From positions 237,939 through 301,938 of the forward strand of contig NZ_JADLRJ010000009.1 of NCBI RefSeq assembly GCF_015477355.1: 64,000 bases of DNA. The letters run 5' to 3'. A program made the position numbers and the translations under genes. The notes beneath the pieces are model-generated. The model saw nothing but the letters and a program-made list of their open reading frames with translations, did no database searches and had not been told where the DNA came from. The DNA is from Nocardia blacklockiae (GTDB taxonomy: Bacteria; Actinomycetota; Actinomycetes; Mycobacteriales; Mycobacteriaceae). Each line of letters starts with the position of its first letter. The stretch's first letter is position 1. Shown here piece by piece: positions 6,872 to 15,439 of the stretch.

Positions 6872-8700
6872 CCGCCACCGACCTCGTCGAGGTCCGCACA
6901 CCGCCTGCGCCTTCGCCGCGCCGCGAGGCACCGGCCGAGAGCGTGCCGGGCCTGCTGCGGCCGTATCTGGGTGGCTTCGGCGCCGTCGTGGTGCTGCAAC
7001 TGATCGGGTCGGTCGCCGGGCTCGCGCCGCTGCTCGCCGTGGTGGAGCTGGGCCGGATCCTGTTGTCGCCCGGTCCGATCGACCGCGGCCACGTGTGGTC
7101 GGTGGTGCTCGCCGGGGTGGTGGGCCTGCTCGTGCGGCTGGTCTGCACGGCCGCGTCGTCGGGTGTCGGGCATCTGCTCGACGGCCGGGTGCAGCTGTCG
7201 TTCCGCCGGCTGCTGGCCGCGCGGCTCGGGCGGGTGCCGATCGGGCGGCTGTCCCGCCGCCGCACCGGTGAGCTGGCGAAGGTGGTCGGCGAGGACGTGA
7301 GCGCGGTGCACCCGTTCATCGCCCACACGCCCGGCGAGCTGATCTCGGCGTTCGCGGTGCCGCTGGTGTCGCTGGTCTACCTGCTCACCGTCGACTGGCG
7401 GCTCACGCTGATCACGCTGATCCCGGTGCTGCTCGCGGTGGTGCTGGTCCCGCTGATGATGACCCCGGCGCGGCTGCGCGAGCAACGCGAGTTCGACGCG
7501 GCGATGGGCCGGATCGCGAATTCGGTGATGGAGTTCGTGCAGGGCATCGCGGTGGTCAAGGCGTTCGGCGGCTCCGGGCGCGCGCACCGCCGATTCCGAA
7601 CCGCCGCAGACGATTTCGCCGACATCTTCCTGCGGATGGTTCGTGGTCTGTCGGGACCCGCCGCCCTCATGCAGGTCGTGCTGGCCCCGCCGTTCGTGCT
7701 GCTGGTCGTGCTGACCGGCGGCGCGGTGCTGATCACCGGCGGCGACTTCGCCCCCGCCGACCTGCTGCCCTTCCTGCTGCTGGGCCTGGGGCTCACCGAG
7801 CCCGTGGCCGCGCTCGGCCACGGCTTCGACGATCTGCAGGCCGCCCGGCGCGCGGTCGGCCGCATCCGCGACGTACTCGCCGAGCCCGCGCTGCCGGAAC
7901 CCGCGCAACCCCTTGTGCCACAGGGACATCGGGTGGAGCTGCGGGACGTCCGGTTCGGCTACGACGACGAGCGCGAGGTGTTGCGCGGCATCGACCTGGT
8001 GCTCGAGCCGGGCACGGTGACCGCGCTCGTCGGCCCGTCCGGCAGCGGGAAATCCACACTGGTGCAATTGCTGCCGAGGTTCTTCGACCCCACCGGCGGC
8101 ACCGTCAGCCTGGGCGGGGTGGACCTGCGCGACCTCACCGGCGCGGAGCTGTATCGCAAGGTGTCGTTCGTCTTCCAGGACGTCCGCCTGCTGCGCGCGT
8201 CGGTGGCCGACAACATCGCGCTGGCCGTCCCGCACGCCGGGCGCGAGGAGGTGATCCGGGCCGCGCGGCTGGCGCACATCCACGACCGGATCCTCGAGCT
8301 GCCGCGCGGCTACGACACCGTGCTCGGCGACGAGGCCGGACTGTCCGGCGGTGAGGCCCAACGCCTTTCGCTCGCCCGCGCCCTCTTGGCCGCGACGCCG
8401 GTACTCGTGCTGGACGAGGCCACCGCCTTCGCCGACCCGCAGACCGAACGCGCTGTGCGGCAGGCGTTGTCGGCCTCGGGTGAGCGCACGATCCTCGTGA
8501 TCGCCCACCGCCTGGAGACCATCGCCGACGCCGACACGGTCGTGCTGCTGGAGAACGGCACCGTGGTCGAGCGCGGCGCGCCCGCCGAATTGCTCGCGCG
8601 CGGCGGCATATTCGCTCGGCTGCGGCAGGCGCGGCACACGCTCGGCGCCGACGACATCGACACCGCCAGACCCGCCGACCGAGGAGACGAGACCCGATGA
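6868..8700 (+). CDS. ABC transporter, fused permease-ATPase (first of pair)
   Basis: 610-residue half-transporter: a six-helix exporter-type membrane domain (about residues 30-320) fused to an ATPase domain. Walker A is GPSGSGKST near 389-397; the signature is LSGGEAQRLSLARALL; Walker B is VLVLDEATAF; the H-loop is VIAHRLE. It overlaps the next gene by ATGA (8697-8700), so the two products probably form a heterodimer. The exporter fold is also used by actinobacterial and yersiniabactin siderophore importers (IrtAB, YbtPQ), and the AraC neighbour fits that, but no siderophore-interacting domain or Fur/IdeR box is evident here. Export of a peptide or lipid is equally possible. The ATG 6868 start is coupled to a short upstream frame. 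Confidence 0.9.
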   Translation: MTATDLVEVRTPPAPSPRREAPAESVPGLLRPYLGGFGAVVVLQLIGSVAGLAPLLAVVELGRILLSPGPIDRGHVWSVVLAGVVGLLVRLVCTAASSGVGHLLDGRVQLSFRRLLAARLGRVPIGRLSRRRTGELAKVVGEDVSAVHPFIAHTPGELISAFAVPLVSLVYLLTVDWRLTLITLIPVLLAVVLVPLMMTPARLREQREFDAAMGRIANSVMEFVQGIAVVKAFGGSGRAHRRFRTAADDFADIFLRMVRGLSGPAALMQVVLAPPFVLLVVLTGGAVLITGGDFAPADLLPFLLLGLGLTEPVAALGHGFDDLQAARRAVGRIRDVLAEPALPEPAQPLVPQGHRVELRDVRFGYDDEREVLRGIDLVLEPGTVTALVGPSGSGKSTLVQLLPRFFDPTGGTVSLGGVDLRDLTGAELYRKVSFVFQDVRLLRASVADNIALAVPHAGREEVIRAARLAHIHDRILELPRGYDTVLGDEAGLSGGEAQRLSLARALLAATPVLVLDEATAFADPQTERAVRQALSASGERTILVIAHRLETIADADTVVLLENGTVVERGAPAELLARGGIFARLRQARHTLGADDIDTARPADRGDETR

Positions 8701-10403
8701 TCCGAACACTGCTGCGGGTGCTGGGACCCGAGTACGCCGGCCCGGTGCGCCGCACCGTGGCGCTGATGACGACGACCGCGGTGGTCGAGGGCCTGTCCTA
8801 CGCGCTGCTGGTGCCGGTGCTGCGGGCGCTGTTCGGCGACGATCCCGGCAGCGCCCGGCCGTGGCTGGTGGCGTTCGGCGCGGCGGTCGCGGTGTACGCG
8901 GTGCTGCGTTATCGCAGCGACCTGTCCGGCTTCCGTGTCGGCACCACGCTGCTGCGCGGGGTGTACCACCGGCTCGGCGACCACCTGGCCCGCCTGCCCG
9001 TCGGCTGGTACACCGCCGGGCGCGCCGGAGAGGTGTCGGTGCTGGCCAGTCGCGGTGTGCTGCAAGCGATGAGCGTGATCGCGCACCTGCTCGCGCCGCT
9101 CGTGTCCGCGACGGTGACGCCGCTGACCATCGTCGCCGTTATGGTCGTCTTCGACTGGCGGATGGGACTGGCCGCGCTGATCGCCGCCCCGGTGGTCGCG
9201 GCGATCCAGGCCCGCACGGGACGGTCGACCGCCGCCACCGACGCCGAACGGCACGAGCGCGATCAGCAGGCCGCCGCGCGGGTCATCGAATACCTGCAGG
9301 CCCAGCCGGTGCTGCGGGTCGGCGGGCGGACCGGGGAGCGCTTCGAACTGCTCGACGACTCGCTGCGGGAGCTGCAGCGCGCGTCGCGCCGCTCCGCCCT
9401 GTCGGCGCTGCCCGGCATCGTGGGCCTGACCCTGACGGTGCAGACCATGTTCACCGCGCTGCTGATCCTCGGCACCGCGCTGGCGCTCGGCGAAAGTCTC
9501 GGCGCGGCAGAGTTTCTGGCGATTCTGGTGCTCGCCGCCCGCTGCGCCGATCCGCTGCTGTCGCTGGGGAACATCGGCGGCCGGGTGCGCGCCGCCCGCG
9601 CCGAGCTGATCCGGCTCGACGCGGTTCTGCGCACCGCGCCGCTGCCCGAACCGCGCGAGCCGATCCGGCCGCGGCGCCACGACCTCGCGCTGGAGTCGGT
9701 CACCTTCCGGCACGGCGACCGCACGGTCCTCGACGACGTGTCGCTGACCGTGCCGCAGGGGCAGCGACTCGCCGTCGTCGGCCCGTCGGGCGCGGGGAAG
9801 AGCACGCTGCTGCATCTGCTCGCGCGGTTCTACGACGTGGACGCCGGCACGGTCCGGATAGGCGGCGTGGACGTGCGCTCGGTCGACACCGAGGTGCTGA
9901 TGGCGCAGTTCGCCGTCGTGTTCCAGGACGTCTACCTGTTCGACGGCACCATCGAGGACAACGTGCGCCTCGGCCGCCCCGACGCCGGCGCGGACGAGGT
10001 GCGCGCCGCCGCCACCGCGGCGCAGCTCGACGAGGTCGTCGCGCGGCTGCCCGACGGCTGGGACACGACGGTCGGCGAGGGCGGCGCGCTGCTGTCCGGC
10101 GGTGAGCGCCAACGGGTTTCGATAGCGCGGGCGCTGCTGAAGGACGCGCCCGTCGTGCTGCTCGACGAGGTCACCTCCGCGCTCGACCCGGTCAACGAGG
10201 CCGCCGTGCACGAGGGCATCGAGCGGCTGCTGGCGGGCCGCACGGTGGTGCTGGTGGCGCACCGGCTGCGCACGGTGCGGCGCGCGGACCGCATCGTATT
10301 CCTCGACGGCGGCCGCGTCGTCGAGGACGGCAGCCATGACGAACTGCTGCGCCGGGGTGGCCGCTACGCCGAGTTCTGGGAGATGTCCGCGACACACCGG
10401 TGA
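8697..10403 (+). CDS. ABC transporter, fused permease-ATPase (second of pair)
   Basis: 568-residue half-transporter with six membrane helices followed by an ATPase domain. Walker A GPSGAGKST, Q-loop VFQDVYLFDGTI, signature LSGGERQRVSIARALL, Walker B VVLLDEVTSALD and H-loop VAHRL are all present. Its signature and Walker B residues are canonical, so both halves can bind and hydrolyse ATP. ATG 8697 overlaps the previous stop, giving translational coupling and 1:1 synthesis. Substrate as discussed for its partner is undetermined. Confidence 0.9.
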   Translation: MIRTLLRVLGPEYAGPVRRTVALMTTTAVVEGLSYALLVPVLRALFGDDPGSARPWLVAFGAAVAVYAVLRYRSDLSGFRVGTTLLRGVYHRLGDHLARLPVGWYTAGRAGEVSVLASRGVLQAMSVIAHLLAPLVSATVTPLTIVAVMVVFDWRMGLAALIAAPVVAAIQARTGRSTAATDAERHERDQQAAARVIEYLQAQPVLRVGGRTGERFELLDDSLRELQRASRRSALSALPGIVGLTLTVQTMFTALLILGTALALGESLGAAEFLAILVLAARCADPLLSLGNIGGRVRAARAELIRLDAVLRTAPLPEPREPIRPRRHDLALESVTFRHGDRTVLDDVSLTVPQGQRLAVVGPSGAGKSTLLHLLARFYDVDAGTVRIGGVDVRSVDTEVLMAQFAVVFQDVYLFDGTIEDNVRLGRPDAGADEVRAAATAAQLDEVVARLPDGWDTTVGEGGALLSGGERQRVSIARALLKDAPVVLLDEVTSALDPVNEAAVHEGIERLLAGRTVVLVAHRLRTVRRADRIVFLDGGRVVEDGSHDELLRRGGRYAEFWEMSATHR

Positions 10404-10454
10404 ACGCCGCTCCGGGTTCACCCCGAGTTTGTTGTCCGCGCGGGACCGCGATGT

Positions 10455-10467
10455 CACCCTGAGGGTG
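10455..10467. promoter_or_regulatory. Dyad touching the start codon of the ArsC-like gene
   Basis: CACCCT-G-AGGGTG, a perfect 6-bp inverted repeat whose last base is the G of the GTG start codon. It may be an operator or an RNA hairpin limiting translation. Confidence 0.35.
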
Positions 10468-11192
10468 TGTCTACGTCCCAGCGGACGAACCGGGCGGGGT
10501 ATGCCGAAATCACCCCCGCCTACCGGCTTCTCGACATCGTGCACGCCACCGCGCTCGCCCGTGCCGAGCGCCGGCTGCATCGCGAGTTCACGATCCTGTT
10601 CGACGGCAACACGATTCACCGCTGCCTGCACGACTCCTACGCCGAAATCGCCGCGCGCGCACCGGTGAAGCTGTATCTGCCGCTGCTGGCCGAGCGCTTC
10701 GCCCGCCAGCGGTTGCACGCGCGGGCCAAGGTGGAGGCCCGCGTCGAGCACGCCGTCCCGGTGGTGCTGTTCCTGTGCACGTTCAACGCCGGGCGGTCGC
10801 AGCTGGCGCTGGGCTTCTTCGAGCACTACGCGCGGGGCCGGATGCTGGGGTGGTCCGGCGGGTGCGAGCCCAGCGGCGCGCTGAACCCGGCGTCGGTGGC
10901 GGCCATGGCCGAGGTGGGCATCGACATCTCCCACGAATTCCCCAAGGCCTGGACCGACGAGATCATCCTGGCCGCCGACGTCATCGTCACCATGGGCTGC
11001 GGCGACGCCTGCCCCCTGCTGCCCGGCATCCGGCACGAGGACTGGATCGTCGACGACCCCGCCGGCCTGCCGGTCGCACAGATCCGCCCGATCCGCGACG
11101 ACATCCACCGCCGCGTCCTCACCCTGCTCGCCGACCTCGACCTCCCCGTATCCGCCCGCCCGCCTTCGCTTCTGCCCGATTCCGCCGGCTGA
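10467..11192 (+). CDS. LMW-PTP/arsenate reductase-like protein with N-terminal helical domain
   Basis: 241 residues. The C-terminal half is a low-molecular-weight phosphatase fold with P-loop LCTFNAGRS (Cys104 to Arg110). MGCGDACPLLPG and EDWIVDDPAG are typical of the thiol/mycothiol-coupled arsenate reductases of actinobacteria. The N-terminal ~95 residues are charged helices (HATALARAERRLHREF), matching the three-helix dimerisation domain found in some of these proteins. It would reduce arsenate or dephosphorylate a phosphotyrosine/phosphosugar. No arsenite pump or ArsR lies beside it, so an arsenic role is not secure. GTG 10467 is the start. Confidence 0.85.
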   Translation: MSTSQRTNRAGYAEITPAYRLLDIVHATALARAERRLHREFTILFDGNTIHRCLHDSYAEIAARAPVKLYLPLLAERFARQRLHARAKVEARVEHAVPVVLFLCTFNAGRSQLALGFFEHYARGRMLGWSGGCEPSGALNPASVAAMAEVGIDISHEFPKAWTDEIILAADVIVTMGCGDACPLLPGIRHEDWIVDDPAGLPVAQIRPIRDDIHRRVLTLLADLDLPVSARPPSLLPDSAG

Positions 11193-11269
11193 CACCGCCG
11201 CCGCTGTGGTCGGCATCACGGCACATCGCCGCGTCGCGCGCGGTCGCGGAGCGCTACCTTCGAAAGTGT

Positions 11270-11289
11270 CATTCTCATTATCGAGAATG
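11270..11289. promoter_or_regulatory. Fur/Zur-like dyad upstream of thioesterase gene
   Basis: CATTCTCATTATCGAGAATG: 7-bp perfect arms around ATTATC, 20 bp upstream of the GTG start at 11310. On the opposite strand it reads GATAATGAGAAT, close to two of the GATAAT hexamers of a Fur-type box. A metal-responsive operator is inferred only from this likeness. Confidence 0.45.
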
Positions 11290-11309
11290 CATCGGGCGGA
11301 GGGTGGATC

Positions 11310-12080
11310 GTGACGACCATACCGAGCGGCTTGGCCGGACGCGGCCGGATCCTGCGGGAGATGGGCTTCTCGACGCGGCGGGTGGGCGAGGAACTGCACG
11401 GGTCCGCCGAGATCACGCCCGAGATGCACGTGCCGGGCGCCGCCGCGCTGCGCACCTCGGTGCTGGCGACCTGGGCCGACACCGTCTCCGGTCTGCTGGC
11501 CTCGCTGGTGATGGGCCCGCGGGTGCCCGTCACCCTCGAACTCGACGTCCATCTGTACCGGCCCGCTCCCGCCGCGGGCGAGGTGCGGGCGGTCGGGCGG
11601 ACGGTGAAGGTCGGCCGCTCGGTGTTCGTGGCCGAGTGCGAATTCAGCGTCGACGATGAACCGATCGCCTTCAGCGGCTCGTCGTTCATGGTGGCGCCCG
11701 ACCCGGACGTGCAGCTGCCGTCGTGGCTGAGTGTGGACCTGCCGCCCTCGGCGGAGCGACTGCCCGCGCCCCTGGCCGAGCGGGCGCGGTGCGAGCGCGT
11801 CGCACCCGGCACGGCGACGCTGCCGCGCACGGAGGAGGGGCTCAACGCCTCCGGCACCGTCAACGGCGGCCTGCTCGCGCTGGCCGCGGAGGAGTCGGTG
11901 CTGTCGCTGGCCCCGGGTGACAGCCTGAGCTTTCTCGGTCTGCGCTACCTGCTCGGCGCGCGGGTGGGACCCGTGGTCGCCGAGGCCCGCCGGCACGGCG
12001 ACCTGGCGCGGGTGGAGGTGCGCGACTCCGGCAACGACAACCGGATCACCACGCTCGCCACCGCCCGCACCTTCGGCTGA
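11310..12080 (+). CDS. Double-hotdog thioesterase-family protein
   Basis: 256 residues forming two hotdog-fold halves of the PaaI/acyl-CoA thioesterase type. Half one is ITPEMHVPGAAALRTSVLATWADTV, then LELDVHLYRPAP. Half two is LPRTEEGLNASGTVNGGLLALAAEES. Such proteins hydrolyse acyl-CoA or acyl-ACP thioesters. GTG 11310 follows GGAGGG. A metal-box-like dyad sits just upstream, so iron or zinc could control it. Substrate cannot be read from the sequence. Confidence 0.75.
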   Translation: MTTIPSGLAGRGRILREMGFSTRRVGEELHGSAEITPEMHVPGAAALRTSVLATWADTVSGLLASLVMGPRVPVTLELDVHLYRPAPAAGEVRAVGRTVKVGRSVFVAECEFSVDDEPIAFSGSSFMVAPDPDVQLPSWLSVDLPPSAERLPAPLAERARCERVAPGTATLPRTEEGLNASGTVNGGLLALAAEESVLSLAPGDSLSFLGLRYLLGARVGPVVAEARRHGDLARVEVRDSGNDNRITTLATARTFG

Positions 12081-12430
12081 CACGCCCCGCTGCCGCCGAA
12101 TTGCCGATCCCACCGGGCGAACCCCGATTCAGCGCCCGCGACTGTTTGCGAGCTGGGGCAACGGGTAATTGCCGTGATGTAGCTGTTGACGTCGTCAGGC
12201 GCGTGGAGACCACCGCGCGGCCGGAGTGGGGCGGCGCTACGACTACCGGGCCGTTCCGGGCGGCGGGTTGCCGTCGTGGCCGGACCGGTCGAAGGACGAG
12301 AGTGTGTCGCGATCGAGCACGAGAACTGCGAGTGGCACCCCGTCGAGAAACAACTGTTCCACGAATCATGCGGTGTCCCAGCCGCGTTCGCTGCGTGGCA
12401 CGACGGCACCGACACACATGAGGAGGAGCC
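12081..12430 (+). promoter_or_regulatory. 350-bp leader region of the PRC-barrel gene
   Basis: No gene is supported here. The stretch carries a SigF/SigB-like promoter at 12144-12168 and otherwise unremarkable G+C-rich sequence up to the GAGGAGGAG ribosome site of the PRC-barrel gene, implying a 5' leader of roughly 250 nt if that promoter is used. Confidence 0.4.
12144..12168 (+). promoter_or_regulatory. SigF/SigB-type promoter
   Basis: GTTT (12144-12147), 15-bp spacer, GGGTAA (12163-12168). This matches the GTTT-N15-17-GGGTA pattern of actinobacterial general-stress sigma factors. It lies about 260 bp upstream of the PRC-barrel/DUF2382 gene, whose family is stress-induced. Confidence 0.6.
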
Positions 12431-13204
12431 ATGACACACGCGACGTTGGAATCGGTGATCGGCAATACCGTCTACGACTCCGCCGGGGACAAGATCGGCA
12501 AGGTCAAGCAGATCTACCTCGACAACGCCTCGGGTACGCCGACCTGGGCGGCGGTGTCCACCGGAATGTTCAGCGGCGATTCGATGGTCCCGCTGGCGGG
12601 CGCGCAACACCGCCCGGACAACAAGACGCTGCAGGTCGGAGTCGACAAGGAACACGTCAAGTCGGCGCCCTACCTGGACGACGACGGCCACATCAGCCGC
12701 GAGGCCGAACAGGAACTGTTCCGCCACTACGGCATCAATCCGCAGCAGGCGGGCTGGACGGCGTACGGCCGCCAGCACATCCGCCCCGGACCGGACGAGC
12801 CGATGACACACGGCCGTTCGAACGAGGAGATGATCCGCTCGGAGGAGCGGCTCGAGGTCGGGACGCAGCGGGAGGAGACCGGTCACGCGCGACTGCGCAA
12901 GTACGTGGTGACCGAGAACCAGTCCGTCGACGTGCCCACCACGCACGAAGAGGTGCACATCGAGCGCGAACCCATCACCGACCCCTCGCAGGTGCGTTCG
13001 CCGCAGCTCGGTGAGCAGGAGCAGGAGGTCACGCTGCACGAGGACCGGGTGACCGTCCGCAAGGAATCGGTCCCGGTCGAGCGGGTCCGCCTCGCCGTCG
13101 ACGAGGTCGAGGACCACCAGACGGTGTCCGACAGCGTGCGCAAGGAGCGCATCGACACCGAGGGCGTCGAGCAGGACAGGAAGCCCCGCAAGGGCGATCA
13201 CTGA
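12431..13204 (+). CDS. PRC-barrel and DUF2382 (YsnF-type) stress protein
   Basis: 257 residues. Residues 1-75 form a PRC-barrel (IGNTVYDSAGDKIGKVKQIY). A linker with HYGINPQQAGW follows, then a highly charged C-terminal DUF2382 domain (EERLEVGTQREETGHARLRKYVVTENQ to residue 257) rich in Glu, Arg and Val strands. These proteins accumulate under general or osmotic stress in actinobacteria; a molecular function is not known. ATG 12431 has GAGGAGGAG upstream. A stress-sigma-like promoter precedes it and a strong terminator follows it. Confidence 0.88.
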   Translation: MTHATLESVIGNTVYDSAGDKIGKVKQIYLDNASGTPTWAAVSTGMFSGDSMVPLAGAQHRPDNKTLQVGVDKEHVKSAPYLDDDGHISREAEQELFRHYGINPQQAGWTAYGRQHIRPGPDEPMTHGRSNEEMIRSEERLEVGTQREETGHARLRKYVVTENQSVDVPTTHEEVHIEREPITDPSQVRSPQLGEQEQEVTLHEDRVTVRKESVPVERVRLAVDEVEDHQTVSDSVRKERIDTEGVEQDRKPRKGDH

Positions 13205-13216
13205 CGCACGGTACGC

Positions 13217-13247
13217 GCGAGAGACCGGGGATCCCCCGGTCTCTCGC
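13217..13247. terminator. Strong bidirectional terminator
   Basis: Perfect 14-bp stem GCGAGAGACCGGGG / CCCCGGTCTCTCGC with a 3-base loop, placed between the PRC-barrel stop (13204) and the stop of the convergent small gene (13257). Confidence 0.85.
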
Positions 13248-13256
13248 CGTGTCCGC

Positions 13257-13448
13257 TCACACTCCGGACGGCACCGTGTCGAGATGCTGGTGGATGGCGT
13301 CGAGCAGGCCGTTCACGGCGGCCAGCGAGGACTCGTGCCGACAGCTCACGGTGGGGAACTGATCGGAGCGGGCGACGAACACGCGCAACTCCTCCGACCA
13401 GTGGACGTGTACCGCGGACAGCAGGATGTGGCGGTCGGTGTCGTTCAT
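13257..13448 (-). CDS. Small hypothetical protein (63 aa)
   Basis: 63 residues, no membrane segment: an N-terminal strand region (HILLSAVHVHWSEELRVFVARS) and a C-terminal amphipathic helix (AAVNGLLDAIHQHL). The codon-position pattern looks coding and a terminator serves its 3' end, but the ribosome site (GAGAGG) is only fair. The strand-then-helix pattern with a HEH/HES turn weakly resembles HicB/DUF1902-type antitoxin folds, with no toxin partner seen. Treated as unknown. Confidence 0.5.
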   Translation of the reverse strand: MNDTDRHILLSAVHVHWSEELRVFVARSDQFPTVSCRHESSLAAVNGLLDAIHQHLDTVPSGV

Positions 13449-13666
13449 CGCGGCCTCTCACCGTTGGTGACCGGGATACACGTCGACTGTGACACGGCCG
13501 AGCCCGGTGCGGAAGCGCAACGATCTCGTTGATTCATACCCGTAACGCGCGGTTCGCCCGATCGATGCCGCGGGTCGCCCCCCGACACGCCACAGCCGCT
13601 GTGCGACAGTGATACGTTGTGCATCCGGTCGGGGCCGGAACGGGTTGGCTACGGGGAGAATTCGGA

Positions 13667-14737
13667 GTGACACCACATCACGCGGGGCGCGTCGCGATGC
13701 TCGCGGCCGTCACGGCGGTCACGGCCGCGTTGACGGGCACCGCCGCACCGGCGGCGGCCGCGCCGGTCGATCCGGTCACCTCGAGTGGGCAGCCGGCGGC
13801 CGCGCCGGTCACCGCCGACGGCTCGCGCGTCGCGGGCGTCACCGTGCACGACGAGCGGCGCCTGACGCTGCGGGTGTTCTCGGCGGCGATGAACAAGCAG
13901 ATCATCGTGGACGTGCAGCGCCCCGCCGACACCTCCGTGCCGCGCCCGGTCCTCTACCTGCTCAACGGTTCCGGCGGCGGCGAGGACCTGGACACCTGGG
14001 GCTCGATGACCGACGTGCTGCGGTTCCTCGAGGACAAGAACGCCAATATCGTGCAGCCGATCGGCGGCGCGTGGAGCCTGTACACCGACTGGGTCGCCGA
14101 CGACCCGGTCCTGGGTCGCAACAAGTGGACCACCTTCCTCACCGAGGAGCTGCCGCCGCTGGTCGACGCGGCGCTGAATGCCAACGGGCGCAACGCGATC
14201 GTGGGATTGTCGATGGCGGGCGACTCGGTGCTGGCGCTCGCGATGCGCAAGCAGGGGCTGTACCGCAGCGTCGCCTCCTACAGCGGGTGCGCGCAGACCA
14301 GCGATCCGCTCGGGCAGCGCATCGTGAAGACCATGGTCGAGGTGTGGGGCCACGGCGACCCGGTCAACATGTGGGGCCCCGACAACAGCCCCCTGTGGGC
14401 GGCCAACGATCCCTACCTGCACGCCGACCGGTTGCGCGGGCTGAACCTGTTCCTCTCGGCCGGCAGCGGGCTGCCCGGCCCGCACGACACCGTGGACAGC
14501 CCGTTCCTCACCTACGGCACCACCCGCGGCCCGGAGACCTTGGCGAATCAGATCCTGCTCGGCGGCCTCATCGAGGCGGGCGCCAACGCCTGCACCCAGA
14601 ATCTGCGCACTCGGCTGGACGAGCTAGGCATCCCCGCGACCTACGACTTCACCGCGAACGGAACGCACTCCTGGGGCTACTGGCAGGACGCGTTCAAACG
14701 GTCCTGGCCCGTGCTGGCCGCGGGCCTGGAGCTGTGA
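13667..14737 (+). CDS. Antigen 85-type mycolyltransferase/esterase, secreted
   Basis: 356 residues. An export signal (residues 1-33: Arg, hydrophobic Ala-rich core, AAPAAAAP cleavage zone) precedes an alpha/beta-hydrolase domain. The nucleophile elbow is GLSMAGDS with Ser182; the catalytic His is His334 in GTHSWGYW. GLSMAG and NGSGGGEDLDTW are characteristic of mycolyltransferases, which move mycolic acids from trehalose monomycolate onto arabinogalactan or trehalose outside the cell. GTG 13667 has GGGGAG upstream; an earlier GTG at 13619 would add 16 non-signal residues. This is a key marker of a mycolate-containing host. Confidence 0.88.
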   Translation: MTPHHAGRVAMLAAVTAVTAALTGTAAPAAAAPVDPVTSSGQPAAAPVTADGSRVAGVTVHDERRLTLRVFSAAMNKQIIVDVQRPADTSVPRPVLYLLNGSGGGEDLDTWGSMTDVLRFLEDKNANIVQPIGGAWSLYTDWVADDPVLGRNKWTTFLTEELPPLVDAALNANGRNAIVGLSMAGDSVLALAMRKQGLYRSVASYSGCAQTSDPLGQRIVKTMVEVWGHGDPVNMWGPDNSPLWAANDPYLHADRLRGLNLFLSAGSGLPGPHDTVDSPFLTYGTTRGPETLANQILLGGLIEAGANACTQNLRTRLDELGIPATYDFTANGTHSWGYWQDAFKRSWPVLAAGLEL

Positions 14738-14923
14738 CTCGGGCGCACCTCGAGTTCCATATCGTGGGATCGCCGGAGTCTTTCGATAGACAAGATCTCT
14801 GATAGCTGGGAGTATGCCCGCGTCGGAAACGATGGATATTCGGGCTGGTGATCCCACCCGGTGTCATCGCGAGCAGTGGACGACGCCGCCTCCGACGCGG
14901 CGGCCGGTCAACGAGGGGGTCGT

Positions 14924-15424
14924 GTGGCGACGACTGCGCAATTGAGGGCGGTGCTGGCGGTGCTGCAGGCGGGCGCGAACGGCGCCGCCATCGACGGCCT
15001 CGCGCGGGATCCGTCGATCGAGCATGCCGAGCTGGCGGGTTTGCTGCACCGGCTGATCAGCAACGAGCTGCGCGAGGTGATCGTGGCGGCCCCGCTCGGC
15101 GAGACCGGGCGGCGCTGGTCGGCCGCCGCGACGGTGCCCGCGTCGCCGGGCGAGACGACGCTGTCGGAGCAGGCGCAGTTCGACGCGCGCTGGCTGCGGG
15201 ACCGGATCGCCACCCTGGTGTCGCGCAGCGGGCCCGAGCCGATCCCGGCGCTGCTCGCCGCCGCCGTGCAGGCCGTGGACGCGGCCACCGCGTTGCTGGC
15301 GTTGGCGCGCGACCCGCACGGCGACGGCAGCGACGGTGCCTGGCAGGCCGCTATCGACGATCTCGCCACGGCGTTCCACCTGGTCAACGATGAACACAAC
15401 AGCGTGACCCGGCCTATTCGATAG
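14924..15424 (+). CDS. Hypothetical helical protein (166 aa)
   Basis: 166 residues, mostly alpha-helical and Ala-rich, with no signal peptide or membrane segment. The first ~70 residues (TTAQLRAVLAVLQAGANGAAIDGLAR to HRLISNELREVIVAAPLG) have the helix-helix-strand pattern of a winged helix, which could make it DNA-binding, but no family is recognised. GTG 14924 follows GAGGGGG. It converges on the GT87 gene with 7 bp between stops; its last codons form half of a shared terminator. Confidence 0.65.
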   Translation: MATTAQLRAVLAVLQAGANGAAIDGLARDPSIEHAELAGLLHRLISNELREVIVAAPLGETGRRWSAAATVPASPGETTLSEQAQFDARWLRDRIATLVSRSGPEPIPALLAAAVQAVDAATALLALARDPHGDGSDGAWQAAIDDLATAFHLVNDEHNSVTRPIR

Positions 15425-15439
15425 GCCGGGTTCACGCTG
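15400..15439. terminator. Bidirectional terminator overlapping two gene ends
   Basis: An 18-bp stem (CAGCGTGACCCGGCCTAT against its complement at 15421-15439, one bulged T) with a TCG loop. It lies across the last codons and stop of the 166-aa gene (15424) and the last codons of the convergent GT87 gene (15432), so each gene's coding end doubles as terminator. Confidence 0.85.

Noticed and set aside
6868-10403. IrtAB siderophore importer by name
   Set aside because: The first half lacks the siderophore-interacting flavin domain of IrtA and no iron box is seen at the promoter; only the general architecture agrees.
8310-12113. A very long open frame antisense to the ABC transporter, ArsC-like and thioesterase genes
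   Set aside because: Gln/Arg/His-rich composition typical of the complement of high-G+C genes; no family resemblance, and the plus-strand genes carry full motif sets.
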